The notes below the pieces were generated by a model, which saw only the letters and a program-made list of their open reading frames with translations, ran no database searches and was not told where the DNA came from. A DNA stretch of 64,000 bases. Origin: CADEED01 sp035765415 (GTDB taxonomy: Bacteria > Pseudomonadota > Gammaproteobacteria > Steroidobacterales > Steroidobacteraceae). The position numbers were made by a program, and so were the translations under genes. The stretch spans positions 1 to 64,000 of the forward strand of contig DASTXR010000131.1 in assembly GCA_035765415.1 (NCBI GenBank), written 5' to 3'. Of the stretch, positions 25,320 to 35,478 are shown piece after piece. Each line of letters begins with the position of its first letter. The first letter of the stretch is position 1.

Positions 25320-27369
25320 AGCGCACGCCGTCGCTGCCGTCGGGCAGCGGTCCGGGGCTGTCGGCAGAGAGCACGCGCGTCGTCGGATCGATGCGCAGGA
25401 AGCGATTCGTCGCAAGCGACATCAACACGAGCTCGCCCGCCGGGGTCTCGATCCACTGAAACGATTCGGCGATGCCCGGCTTGCCAGCCTTCAGGCGTAC
25501 GCCACCGCGCGCGTCGACGCTCACGTGCCGGCCGGCATCGGCGAGCGCGACGCGCCCGAGCTTGCGATCAACGACCGTGAACCGAGCAGGAACCCCGGCG
25601 GACAAGCCGGTTCCGCTTCGCGCCAGGCCATAGTCGCGACCAGCCGACGTGAGGGTCACAAGCTCGCCGTGCGGGATTGGCTTCATGAGGCCGCGCGGAT
25701 GCGGCTGCGTGACGGTGAAAGCGTCGAAATCCGCCGCGCCGCCGCGTCTGCCCGCACCGTTGTATGCGAACAATCCATAACGCACGCCCTGGAAGGTGGC
25801 GAGCTGGAACACCATGGTGAACGGCTCGCCGAAGCCGACGAACTCGCGACCATCCGTGGAATAGGAGAACGTCGCGCGCTCCGTGAGGAAGTCGCACTCG
25901 GCGCGCAACCACACGCGCATGGCCGAAGTGGCGACTTTTGCGTCAATCCTGGCGGGCAGCTCGTGACGCGTGACGCGACCGCTCTGCTCGTCGAACTGCG
26001 CGAGCAGTAGTTTGTCGCCCGATTTTTCGACGCCGATCCACGCGTACGGCCGGTTGAACAGCGCGAGACCGGCGACGTCGCCGTCGGCCATGCCCGCCGC
26101 GTCGAGCAGCGCGGTTGGAGTCGAGCGCGGCCCGATGGAGCGCTGCGTGAGCGTATTGCGCGCATCCCAGAGGCTGGTGGCAGGCAGCGCGTTCAGGCGC
26201 AGGTGTCCCGCACGTGCTGCCAGCGACCACTCGTCGGCGACCGGTGCGTGATTCCACTGCCAGACATTGGCGAGCGCCGGCCCTGAGAAATCATCGTCGC
26301 GCTGGTAGGGCACCTGGACGGGTTGTGGCCGCGCAGTCTTCGGCTTCACCCAGGTGCGCGGATTCCGGCCCAGGTTTCCGGGCAATCCGAAGTACGGCCA
26401 GCCGTCTTTCCACGTGACCGGCGACAGCGCGGTCAATCTACCCACGGAGTTGTAATCCATCATCGAATACGCCCACCACTCGCCGAGCGGCGTACGCACG
26501 ATGCCGCCCTGGTGCAGGGAAATCTTGCCGGTGGCGTGCGGGTCGCCTGGAACGATCACGTAGGGCTTCGACCGGCCCCATACATCGGCGAGCCGATTGC
26601 CCTGTGGCAACCCGAAATCCTCGTCGATGCTGATCGCGGGATTCACTTCGTAGGGCCCTTCGGGCCGGTCGGCGCGCGCCGCGGGCATGCGCATCCGATT
26701 CTCGTACCAAGCGCTCGTGATGAAGTACTTGCCGTCGATCTTGTAGAAGTGCAGCCCCTCGCCCATGCCTGCGCCCTTCGCGATGATTTCGCGCTCGGTG
26801 CCGGGCACGATGTCCAGCAAGTCGGGAGTGAGCTGCGCGAGCTTGATTCCCTGGTAGCCCCAGATGGCGTAGACCTTGCCATCGTCGTCGAAGAGCACCG
26901 ACAGGTCATGCAGCGAGACTCGCATCGAACGATGCTCCCAGGGACCAGCGGGATTCTTCGCGGTGAAGAGCTGCGTCTTTTCGCGGTTCACGTTGCTGAA
27001 GACGTAGAACGTGCCGCCATGGTGACGGAACGACGGCGCCCAGATGCCCTGCCCGTAGATGTTCTTGCCGTCCTCGAGGCGGAATTGCGGCCCGAGATCG
27101 AGCCTTGGCATCGCGTACGTGAGGAAACGCCAATTCACGAGATCCTTCGAATGCAGGATGGGCAAGCCCGGCATCGAGTGCATGGTGGTGCCGGTGAGAA
27201 AGAAATCTTCGCCGACCCGGATCATGTCGGGATCCGAGAACTCCTCGTAGAACAGTGGATTCGTGAAAGTGCCGTCACCGTTGTCCGGAGTCCAGGTCGC
27301 TGGTGTCTGCGCGGCTAGCGTGGCAGCACCGAGCAGCGCGCACGTCCACAGCAGGTTCGTTGTCTTCAT
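25297..27369 (-). CDS. Secreted GH43 glycosidase (beta-xylosidase/arabinosidase-like)
   Basis: A 690-residue exported enzyme. The signal peptide (about 1-20, ending in TLAAQ) is followed by a five-bladed propeller catalytic domain (about 30-330) with the base in FSDPDMIRVG (residues 44-53) and the likely acid in GEGLHFYKIDG. A concanavalin-like GH43_C2 domain comes next (about 365-570, beginning DDDFSG). The tail (about 590-690) contains an NRFLRID pattern reminiscent of a beta-trefoil. I chose the ATG at 27369 for the clean signal peptide. Probably releases xylose or arabinose from hemicellulose. Divergent from the GH35 gene. Confidence 0.88.
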   Translation of the reverse strand: MKTTNLLWTCALLGAATLAAQTPATWTPDNGDGTFTNPLFYEEFSDPDMIRVGEDFFLTGTTMHSMPGLPILHSKDLVNWRFLTYAMPRLDLGPQFRLEDGKNIYGQGIWAPSFRHHGGTFYVFSNVNREKTQLFTAKNPAGPWEHRSMRVSLHDLSVLFDDDGKVYAIWGYQGIKLAQLTPDLLDIVPGTEREIIAKGAGMGEGLHFYKIDGKYFITSAWYENRMRMPAARADRPEGPYEVNPAISIDEDFGLPQGNRLADVWGRSKPYVIVPGDPHATGKISLHQGGIVRTPLGEWWAYSMMDYNSVGRLTALSPVTWKDGWPYFGLPGNLGRNPRTWVKPKTARPQPVQVPYQRDDDFSGPALANVWQWNHAPVADEWSLAARAGHLRLNALPATSLWDARNTLTQRSIGPRSTPTALLDAAGMADGDVAGLALFNRPYAWIGVEKSGDKLLLAQFDEQSGRVTRHELPARIDAKVATSAMRVWLRAECDFLTERATFSYSTDGREFVGFGEPFTMVFQLATFQGVRYGLFAYNGAGRRGGAADFDAFTVTQPHPRGLMKPIPHGELVTLTSAGRDYGLARSGTGLSAGVPARFTVVDRKLGRVALADAGRHVSVDARGGVRLKAGKPGIAESFQWIETPAGELVLMSLATNRFLRIDPTTRVLSADSPGPLPDGSDGVRFTWSRAQ

Positions 27370-27550
27370 GGTGACTCGCGGCGCCGCATTGCGCGGCGCG
27401 GTCGATCTTAGTCGGCACGCGATCGCGCAAACATCCCCGATTCGCGCGTCAGCGATGGCATTTCGCGCATGGTTCACGGCCAGCCCCCGCGAAGCGGCGT
27501 TTCGGGCTCATTTTGCGAAACCCACGCACGCGTTTGGTAGCATCCGGCGC

Positions 27551-29173
27551 GTGAAAAAACTTCTTCCCTTCGTGCTCGCGCTGAGCACAACGCTGGCCGC
27601 GCACGCCGCGCCGCCACGTCTCGAGAAGCACGGCACCACCCAGCAACTCATCGTTGATGGCAAGCCATTCCTGATCCTGGGCGGCGAACTCGGCAACTCC
27701 AGCGCCTCCAGCGCCGCTTACATGCGCCCGCACTGGCCTCGCCTGAAAGCCATGAATCTCAACACCGTGCTCGCGCCGGTGTCGTGGGAGCTCATCGAGC
27801 CCGTCGAAGGAAAGTTCGACTGGACTTCGGTCGATGAGCTGCTGCGCGATGCCCGCGCGCACGATCTCAAGCTCGTGCTTCTCTGGTTCGGCGCGTGGAA
27901 GAACAGCATGTCCACCTACGTGCCAGCGTGGGTGAAGCGCGATCAGCAGCGGTTCCCGCGCGCGCAACTCGCCAATGGAGCGGGTGTAGAAATCCTTTCG
28001 GCGTTCTCCTCGAACTCGCGTGACGCCGATGTGCGTGCCTTCGGCGCATTCATGGAGTATCTGAAGCGCGTCGATGGCGCGCAGAACACCGTGCTCATGG
28101 TGCAGGTGGAGAACGAGATCGGCATGTTGCCGGTTGCGCGCGAGCGCGGCACCGTGGCGGACAAACTATTCGCCGGGGCGGTGCCGCCGGAGCTCATGCG
28201 CGCGCTGGCCGCCCGCGGTGAACAAGTCGAGCCTGAACTGCTCGAGCGCTGGCAGAAAAATGGCCGGAAGTCGGCGGGCACGTGGTCGCAGCTATTCGGC
28301 GACGACGATTGGGGCCAGGAAGTTTTCACCGCGTGGCACTACGCGCGATTCGTGGAAGCGCTCGTAGTCGCCGGCAAGAAGCACTATGACATTCCACTGT
28401 TCGTGAACGTGGCGCTCAATCGCACCGGCCGCAAGCCTGGCGAGTACCCGAGTGGCGGCCCGCTGCCGCACCTGATCGACGTGTGGAAGGCCGGCACGCC
28501 GACCACCGACATGCTCTCGCCGGACATTTATTTTCCGAACTTCGCGCAACTGGCCGCGCGCTACAACCGCGCCGACAACATGCTGTTCATTCCCGAAGCG
28601 AACAACGCCACGAACAGCCAGGGCCCCGCGAATGCGTTCTTCGCGTTCGGTGAGCTGGACACGCTGGGCTTCTCGCCGTTCTCCATCGAGTCGCTCGGCG
28701 ATGCGCCGAATGCTCTGTCACGCGCTTACGAAGTGCTGGAACAGCTGAAGCCGCTCATCCTCGAAAACCGCGGCAAGGCGCGCATGGTGGGATTTCGCGC
28801 GCGCATCGAAGAAGACGGTACCGTCATCGACACGCCCGTGAAAAAGTTGCTGGGTCATTTCGAGTTCACCGTGAACTTCATCGATCCGTGGACTCCGAAG
28901 GATCAGCAAAGCATCGCCAATCACGGCGGACTCGCGATTCAATCCGGCAAGGACTTCTGGATCGCGGGGCAGGGAGTGACCATTACCTTCAAGGAAGCAG
29001 ACTCGAATCCGGCGGCCGTAGGCATCGAATCCGCCGAGGAAGGTGTGTTCGTAAACGGCGCGTGGGTGCCGGGTCGCAGGTTGAATGGGGATCAGACGCA
29101 CCAGGGCCGGCACATCCGGCTGCCGCCGGGGACGGCGCAAATCCAGAAAGTGCGCCTGTATAGATATAGGTAG
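27551..29173 (+). CDS. Secreted GH35 beta-galactosidase-like enzyme with DUF5597 tail
   Basis: A 540-residue exported protein. A GTG start is followed by a clear signal peptide (about 1-19, AAHAA). The TIM-barrel GH35 domain carries the acid/base glutamate in VENEIG (residues 186-191) and the probable nucleophile Glu349 in FIPEANNA. The C-terminal sheet domain (about 390-540) resembles the DUF5597 tail of this GH35 subgroup. Likely removes galactosyl side chains from plant polysaccharides. Divergent from GH43 across about 180 bases, suggesting shared regulation. The frame is open upstream but without signal-peptide character. Confidence 0.87.
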   Translation: MKKLLPFVLALSTTLAAHAAPPRLEKHGTTQQLIVDGKPFLILGGELGNSSASSAAYMRPHWPRLKAMNLNTVLAPVSWELIEPVEGKFDWTSVDELLRDARAHDLKLVLLWFGAWKNSMSTYVPAWVKRDQQRFPRAQLANGAGVEILSAFSSNSRDADVRAFGAFMEYLKRVDGAQNTVLMVQVENEIGMLPVARERGTVADKLFAGAVPPELMRALAARGEQVEPELLERWQKNGRKSAGTWSQLFGDDDWGQEVFTAWHYARFVEALVVAGKKHYDIPLFVNVALNRTGRKPGEYPSGGPLPHLIDVWKAGTPTTDMLSPDIYFPNFAQLAARYNRADNMLFIPEANNATNSQGPANAFFAFGELDTLGFSPFSIESLGDAPNALSRAYEVLEQLKPLILENRGKARMVGFRARIEEDGTVIDTPVKKLLGHFEFTVNFIDPWTPKDQQSIANHGGLAIQSGKDFWIAGQGVTITFKEADSNPAAVGIESAEEGVFVNGAWVPGRRLNGDQTHQGRHIRLPPGTAQIQKVRLYRYR

Positions 29174-29213
29174 TCAACGCGCAATCTCCAGGACGCTCAG
29201 ATTTGCCACTTTC

Positions 29214-29224
29214 GTGCCTGGCAC
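29214..29224. repeat. Short palindrome GTGCCTGGCAC between GH35 and pyc
   Basis: An 11-base near-palindrome in the 125-base convergent gap. It resembles the GTGCC(C/T)GGCAC ends of the hairpin at 47984-48069 and could be a decayed copy of the same repeat. Weak evidence by itself. Confidence 0.3.
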
Positions 29225-29298
29225 ACACCTATAGCGGTTGCAACCAGCACCCGCTTGAGACGCAGGAGCAGCCGATCGAATTGAGCAAAGACGGTTTT

Positions 29299-32200
29299 TC
29301 AGCTCAGGACGACCAGCAAATCCTTCGCGTCCACCTGCACACCCGGCTTCACGAGCACTTCCGCCACGGCGCCATCCGTTTCCGCGCGCACGCTGGTCTC
29401 CATCTTCATGGCTTCCATCGTGAGCAGCAGATCGCCCCTGGCCACTTTCTGGCCGACGATGGCTTTCACCGTGGCGATGGTTCCGGGCATCGGCGCGCCG
29501 ATGTGCTTGGCATTGCCCGGCTCCATCTTCCGCTGCGGCGGCCGCTTCGCCACCTGCGAGCGATCGGCGACGACGATGGATCGCGGCTGGCCATTCAGCT
29601 CGAAGAACACCTGGCGCGTGCCGTCGTCGCGCACTTCGGACAACGCGACGAAACGCACGATGAGCGTCTTGCCGCGCTCGATGTCGACGCTGACCTCGTC
29701 GCCCGGCTCCATGCCGTAGAAGAACACGGGCGTGGGCAGGATGGCGCAGTCGCCGAACGCCACGCGGTCTTTCGCGTAGTCGAGGAAGACTTTCGGGTAC
29801 ATGAGATAGGACGCGAACTGCGTGTCCGTGGCTTCGCGGCCCAGGAGCCCGGTGAGTTTCTTTCGCTCAGCCGCGAGATCCATCGGCGGCAGGTTGGCGC
29901 CGGGACGGGTAGCTAGCGGCTTCTGTCCCTTGAGCACCTTCTTCTGGATGCCTTCCGGCCAGCCGCCTTCGGGACGGCCGAGGTCGCCGCGCATCATCTG
30001 CACGACAGACTCGGGGAAGGCCACTTCGAAATCGGGATCGAGCACCTGCTCGCGCGTCAGCCCAGACGACACCATGAGGATGGCCATGTCGCCGACCACC
30101 TTCGAAGACGGCGTCACCTTGACGATGTTGCCGAACATCTCGTTGACGTCAGCATATGCCTGCGAGACTTCGGGCCAGCGTGAATCGTCGAGACCGACGC
30201 CGCGCGCCTGCTCCTTGAGATTGGTGTACTGGCCGCCGGGCATGGCGTGCACGTACACCTCCGAGGCGCCCGCGCGCATGTCGCTCTCGAATGCCAGGTA
30301 GTTCTTGCGGACCTGTTCCCAGTACATGGAGATGGAACGCACGGCGGCGTGATCGATGCCCGGGTCGCGGTCGCTGTAGCGCAGCGCTTCGATGATCGAG
30401 CCCAGGTTGGGCTGCGAAGTGAAGCCGCTCATCGCGTCGATGGCGCCGTCCACGGCATCGCAGCCCGCGGCCACGGCCGCGAGCACACTCGCGGCGGCGA
30501 TGCCCGAGGTGTCATGCGTGTGGAAATGCACCGGGATTCCAAGCTCTTCCTTCAGCGCCTTCACCAGCGTGTAGGCCGCGTTGGGCTGGCACAGCCCCGC
30601 CATGTCCTTGATGCCGAGAATGTGGGTGCCCGCGGCTTTCAGCTCGCGGCCCATCTTGAGGTAGTAGTCGAGCGTGTACTTGGTTTCGTTGGGCGAGGAC
30701 AGGTTGCCCGTGTAGCAGATGGCCGCTTCGCAGAGCTTTCCGGTTTCGAGCACCGCGTCGATGGCGACACGCATGTTCTCCACCCAGTTGAGCGAATCGA
30801 ATACGCGGAATACGTCGATGCCGGAGATGGCCGCCTGTTTGACGAAGGCGCGCACCACGTTGTCGGGGTAGTTGGTATAGCCGACCGCATTGGACGACCG
30901 CAGGAGCATCTGCAGCAGGATGTTCGGCATGGCGGCGCGAAACTGCTCGAGGCGCGACCATGGATCTTCGCGCAGGAAACGCATGGCCACGTCGAACGTG
31001 GCGCCGCCCCAGCACTCCATGGAAAAAAGCTGCGGCAGCATGTGCGCGTAGTAAGGCGCAATGGCGGTCATGTCCGGCTGCCGCATGCGCGTGGCCAACA
31101 AAGACTGGTGCGCATCGCGCATGGTCGTGTCGGTGATGAGCACGTGCTTCTGCGCCAGCATCCACCTGGCGAATCCCGCGGCGCCGAGCTCGTCGAGTTT
31201 CTGCTTCGTGCCCGGCGGCGGCGCCTTGGCCACGTTCACCTTCGGCATGCGCGCCAGAACCATGTTCTTCGGCTTCAGGCGCCCTTTCACTTCCGGATTG
31301 CCGTTGACGATGACCTCGCCGATGAACGACAGGATGCGCGTGGCGCGGTCCCGCTTCTTCTCCCACTTGAAGAGCTCGGGCGTCTCGTCGATGAACTTGG
31401 TGGTGTATTCGGCCGTGGCGAACTTCGGGTGCGTGATGACCTGGTCGAGGAAACGCAGGTTGGTGGACACGCCACGGATGCGGAACTCCCACAGCGCGCG
31501 ATGCATGCGCGCGATGGCTTCCACCGGGTTCGGCGCCCACGCCGTGACCTTCACCAGCATGGAGTCGTACGACCGCGTGAGAATGGCGCCGGCATAGGCC
31601 GTGCCGGCATCGAGACGGATGCCGAAGCCCGCGGGCGAGCGATATGCGGTGATCTTGCCGTAGTCGGGCGCGAAGCCGTTCTCGGGATCTTCGGTGGTCA
31701 CGCGGCACTGCAGGGCGTGCGATGTGAGATGAATGTCTTCCTGCTTCGGGACGCCGCTGGCTTCTTCGCCGATACGCGCTCCGTCTGCTATCCGGATCTG
31801 CGCCTTCACCAGGTCGATGTTGGTCACGGCTTCGGTCACCGTGTGTTCCACCTGGATGCGCGGATTCACTTCGATGAAGTAGAACTTGCCGGTTTCAGCG
31901 TCCTGCAGGAATTCGACGGTGCCTGCGTTGCGGTACTTCACCGCGCGGCCGATCTGCAGCGCGTAGCCGCAGAGTTCGTTGCGCTGCGCATCCGTGAGGA
32001 ACGCCGCGGGCGCGCGCTCGACCACCTTCTGGTTGCGCCGCTGCACGGTGCAGTCGCGCTCGAACAGGTGCACGAGATTGCCGTGGGTGTCGCCCAGGAT
32101 CTGCACTTCGATGTGCCGCGCTTTGCGTACGAGCTTTTCGAGATAGACCTCGTCGTTGCCGAAGCCGGCCTTGGCTTCGCGGCGCGCGACGGGCAGCAGC

Positions 32201-32748
32201 TCCGTGAGCTGCGCATCGCTCTCGATGACGCGCATGCCGCGGCCACCGCCGCCCCAGCTCGCCTTCAACATGACCGGGTAGCCGACCTGCGCCGCCTGTT
32301 TCTTCGACGTCTCGATGTCGGCCGGCAGCGGCGGGGTCGCGGGCATGACCGGCACGCCCGCCGAAGTAGCTAGATTGCGGGCCGCCACCTTGTTGCCCAG
32401 CGTGCGCATGATCTCCGGCGTGGGGCCGACGAAAATGACGCCCTCGCGATTGCAGGCTTCGACGAACTCGGGGTTTTCGGAGAGGAACCCGTAGCCGGGA
32501 TGAATGGCGTCGGCTTTCGCCTCGACGGCGATTCGCAGGATGTCCTCGATGTCGAGGTAGGCGTCCACCGGGGCCTTGCCGCGACCGACCAGGTAGGCTT
32601 CGTCGGCCTTGGTTCTATGCAGCGAAAAGCGGTCTTCCTGCGAATAGATCGCGATGGTGCGGACGCCCAGTTCGTTGGCAGCGCGCATGACGCGGATCGC
32701 GATTTCACCGCGATTGGCGACGAGCAGGCTGCGGATGCGAGTCAGCAT
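29299..32748 (-). CDS. pyc: Pyruvate carboxylase, single-chain
   Basis: A 1149-residue biotin enzyme carboxylating pyruvate to oxaloacetate for anaplerosis and gluconeogenesis. Domains in order are biotin carboxylase (about 1-450, with the glycine-rich SWGGGGRGMRV loop and EVNPRIQVEHTVTE), carboxyltransferase (about 535-800, TTMRDAHQSLLATRMR and the ECWGGATFD metal-site region), the tetramerisation/PC domain, and a biotinyl domain with EAMKM (biotin-Lys1115). Complete alpha4-type length. The ATG at 32748 gives the family's normal start (LTRIRSLLVANRGEIAIRV). Monocistronic as far as the window shows. Confidence 0.97.
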   Translation of the reverse strand: MLTRIRSLLVANRGEIAIRVMRAANELGVRTIAIYSQEDRFSLHRTKADEAYLVGRGKAPVDAYLDIEDILRIAVEAKADAIHPGYGFLSENPEFVEACNREGVIFVGPTPEIMRTLGNKVAARNLATSAGVPVMPATPPLPADIETSKKQAAQVGYPVMLKASWGGGGRGMRVIESDAQLTELLPVARREAKAGFGNDEVYLEKLVRKARHIEVQILGDTHGNLVHLFERDCTVQRRNQKVVERAPAAFLTDAQRNELCGYALQIGRAVKYRNAGTVEFLQDAETGKFYFIEVNPRIQVEHTVTEAVTNIDLVKAQIRIADGARIGEEASGVPKQEDIHLTSHALQCRVTTEDPENGFAPDYGKITAYRSPAGFGIRLDAGTAYAGAILTRSYDSMLVKVTAWAPNPVEAIARMHRALWEFRIRGVSTNLRFLDQVITHPKFATAEYTTKFIDETPELFKWEKKRDRATRILSFIGEVIVNGNPEVKGRLKPKNMVLARMPKVNVAKAPPPGTKQKLDELGAAGFARWMLAQKHVLITDTTMRDAHQSLLATRMRQPDMTAIAPYYAHMLPQLFSMECWGGATFDVAMRFLREDPWSRLEQFRAAMPNILLQMLLRSSNAVGYTNYPDNVVRAFVKQAAISGIDVFRVFDSLNWVENMRVAIDAVLETGKLCEAAICYTGNLSSPNETKYTLDYYLKMGRELKAAGTHILGIKDMAGLCQPNAAYTLVKALKEELGIPVHFHTHDTSGIAAASVLAAVAAGCDAVDGAIDAMSGFTSQPNLGSIIEALRYSDRDPGIDHAAVRSISMYWEQVRKNYLAFESDMRAGASEVYVHAMPGGQYTNLKEQARGVGLDDSRWPEVSQAYADVNEMFGNIVKVTPSSKVVGDMAILMVSSGLTREQVLDPDFEVAFPESVVQMMRGDLGRPEGGWPEGIQKKVLKGQKPLATRPGANLPPMDLAAERKKLTGLLGREATDTQFASYLMYPKVFLDYAKDRVAFGDCAILPTPVFFYGMEPGDEVSVDIERGKTLIVRFVALSEVRDDGTRQVFFELNGQPRSIVVADRSQVAKRPPQRKMEPGNAKHIGAPMPGTIATVKAIVGQKVARGDLLLTMEAMKMETSVRAETDGAVAEVLVKPGVQVDAKDLLVVLS

Positions 32749-32874
32749 GGATGGCTTCTTCTAATATGATTCCCCGGACGCGGAATTGTATCGGGATCGG
32801 CGCACTTTTCCGGCGTCAATTTCGGTGCTGGTACCGCTCTCGTGCCCCTGGCTTGTGCGTCCGCAGGAGAAGAC

Positions 32875-33786
32875 ATGTACGCAATCGCGATTCACGGCGG
32901 CGCCGGCACATTGTCCGGTAGCGAGACATCGGCGGCGCAAGAGCAGGCCTATCGCGAAAGCCTCGGCACGGCGCTCGACGCCGGCTACGCGGTGCTCGAA
33001 CGCGGCGGCCCCAGCCTCGATGCGGCCATCGCCGCAGTGTGCGTCCTCGAAGACGACCCGCTCTTCAACGCCGGGCGAGGCGCGGTGCTCACGCGGGATG
33101 GCGCGGCGGAGTTAGACGCTTCGGTCATGGATGGCAGGACACTCAAGGCCGGCGCCGTGACGGGGCTCAAACACGTGAAGAACCCCGTGGCGCTCGCCCG
33201 CCGCGTCATGGACCACTCGCCGCACGTGATGCTGGTGGGCGCGGGCGCCGAGGAGTTCGCGCGCCTTCAAGGCATCGAACTGGTCTCGAACGAATACTTC
33301 CGCACGCCCGTGCGCCAGCAGCAGCTGCATCGCCTGCTCGGCGGCTCATCGGAAAAGGAAAACGACCTCGTTGCCTTCGGGACCGTGGGCGCAGTGGCGC
33401 TGGACGACAAGGGGAATGTCGCGGCCGCCACCTCCACGGGCGGCATGACCGGCAAGCGCTGGGGCCGCGTCGGCGACTCACCGATCATCGGCGCCGGCAC
33501 CTACGCCAGCAATGCAAGCTGCGCGGTCTCGGCCACCGGGCATGGCGAGTACTTCATACGCACGGTGGTGGCGCACGACATCTGCGCACAGATGCAGTAC
33601 GCGGGGATGTCGCTGGCAGAAGCGGCGAAAAGCACGTTGGCTCGCCTGAAATCGCTGGGTGGCAACGGGGGAGTGATCGCCGTCGACCCGCGCGGCGAGA
33701 TCGTGCTGGAGTTCAACACCGAGGGGATGTTCCGCGGCGCGCGTTCATCCGCGGGCCGCCGCGAGGTGGCTATCTACCGCCAGTAG
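32875..33786 (+). CDS. Isoaspartyl peptidase/L-asparaginase (Ntn type)
   Basis: A 303-residue Thr-hydrolase precursor that cleaves itself before Thr170 (FGTVGAVALD). The new N-terminal threonine then attacks isoaspartyl peptides or asparagine. The N-terminal IHGGAGT (residues 7-13), FNAGRGAVLT and the TSTGGMTGKRWGRVGDSPIIG substrate loop are standard for the IaaA/EcAIII family. I chose the ATG at 32875, which has AGGAG 7 bases upstream. The frame is open a few codons earlier. It is a probable cytosolic enzyme, with no signal peptide seen from this start. Confidence 0.93.
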   Translation: MYAIAIHGGAGTLSGSETSAAQEQAYRESLGTALDAGYAVLERGGPSLDAAIAAVCVLEDDPLFNAGRGAVLTRDGAAELDASVMDGRTLKAGAVTGLKHVKNPVALARRVMDHSPHVMLVGAGAEEFARLQGIELVSNEYFRTPVRQQQLHRLLGGSSEKENDLVAFGTVGAVALDDKGNVAAATSTGGMTGKRWGRVGDSPIIGAGTYASNASCAVSATGHGEYFIRTVVAHDICAQMQYAGMSLAEAAKSTLARLKSLGGNGGVIAVDPRGEIVLEFNTEGMFRGARSSAGRREVAIYRQ

Positions 33787-33816
33787 CGGCCGGCTGGCCG
33801 CCGCAGGCACGGCTGG

Positions 33817-35067
<1,251 letters not shown>

Positions 35068-35150
35068 ACGTCCGAGCCTGACCCCGAGTCCCTAGTGTGA
35101 GACTGCTTTGTATGTGTTCGGCAGCCGCGGCGCAAGCCGGACGCGCACGC

Positions 35151-35348
35151 TCAGACGGGCGCTGATTCCGTGCGGGTGAGCGGGCTCGGCGACTTCACGC
35201 GCGTGCGCCAGACTTCCAGAGGACTCCAGACCTGTTTGCGAGGCGTGGTGGCTTCGCGCGGGTTCGCTGGGGTAATTCCGTCTTCGTTCGCTGCTGTAGC
35301 GACTGCCAACTCGAGCAGATGCTGCTCGGTCTGATTCTTGGTTTTCAT
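35151..35348 (-). CDS. Small hypothetical protein
   Basis: A possible 65-residue protein starting MKTKNQTEQHLLEL at an ATG preceded by a GGGG-CAGGG stretch. It is hydrophilic and Pro/Thr-rich in its second half, with no signal peptide, no cysteines and no recognisable family. It lies between the diguanylate cyclase and gshA on the same strand. It could be a chance frame or a small regulatory peptide. I cannot assign a role. Confidence 0.35.
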   Translation of the reverse strand: MKTKNQTEQHLLELAVATAANEDGITPANPREATTPRKQVWSPLEVWRTRVKSPSPLTRTESAPV

Positions 35349-35478
35349 GCCCTGCCCCTGAACTCTGATGGACCGTTCGGTCTTCTGGTCGGGGATTCTA
35401 GTACTTCGATTGTTAAAAAATAGGCTTCTCAAGCAAGATTTCATGGATATGTCAAGACCATGACGTGCGTCACAGTTT

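Noticed and set aside
30247..32373. 708-codon open frame antisense to pyruvate carboxylase
   Set aside because: Shadow frame with Arg/His/Val-rich sequence; pyc is full length on the other strand.
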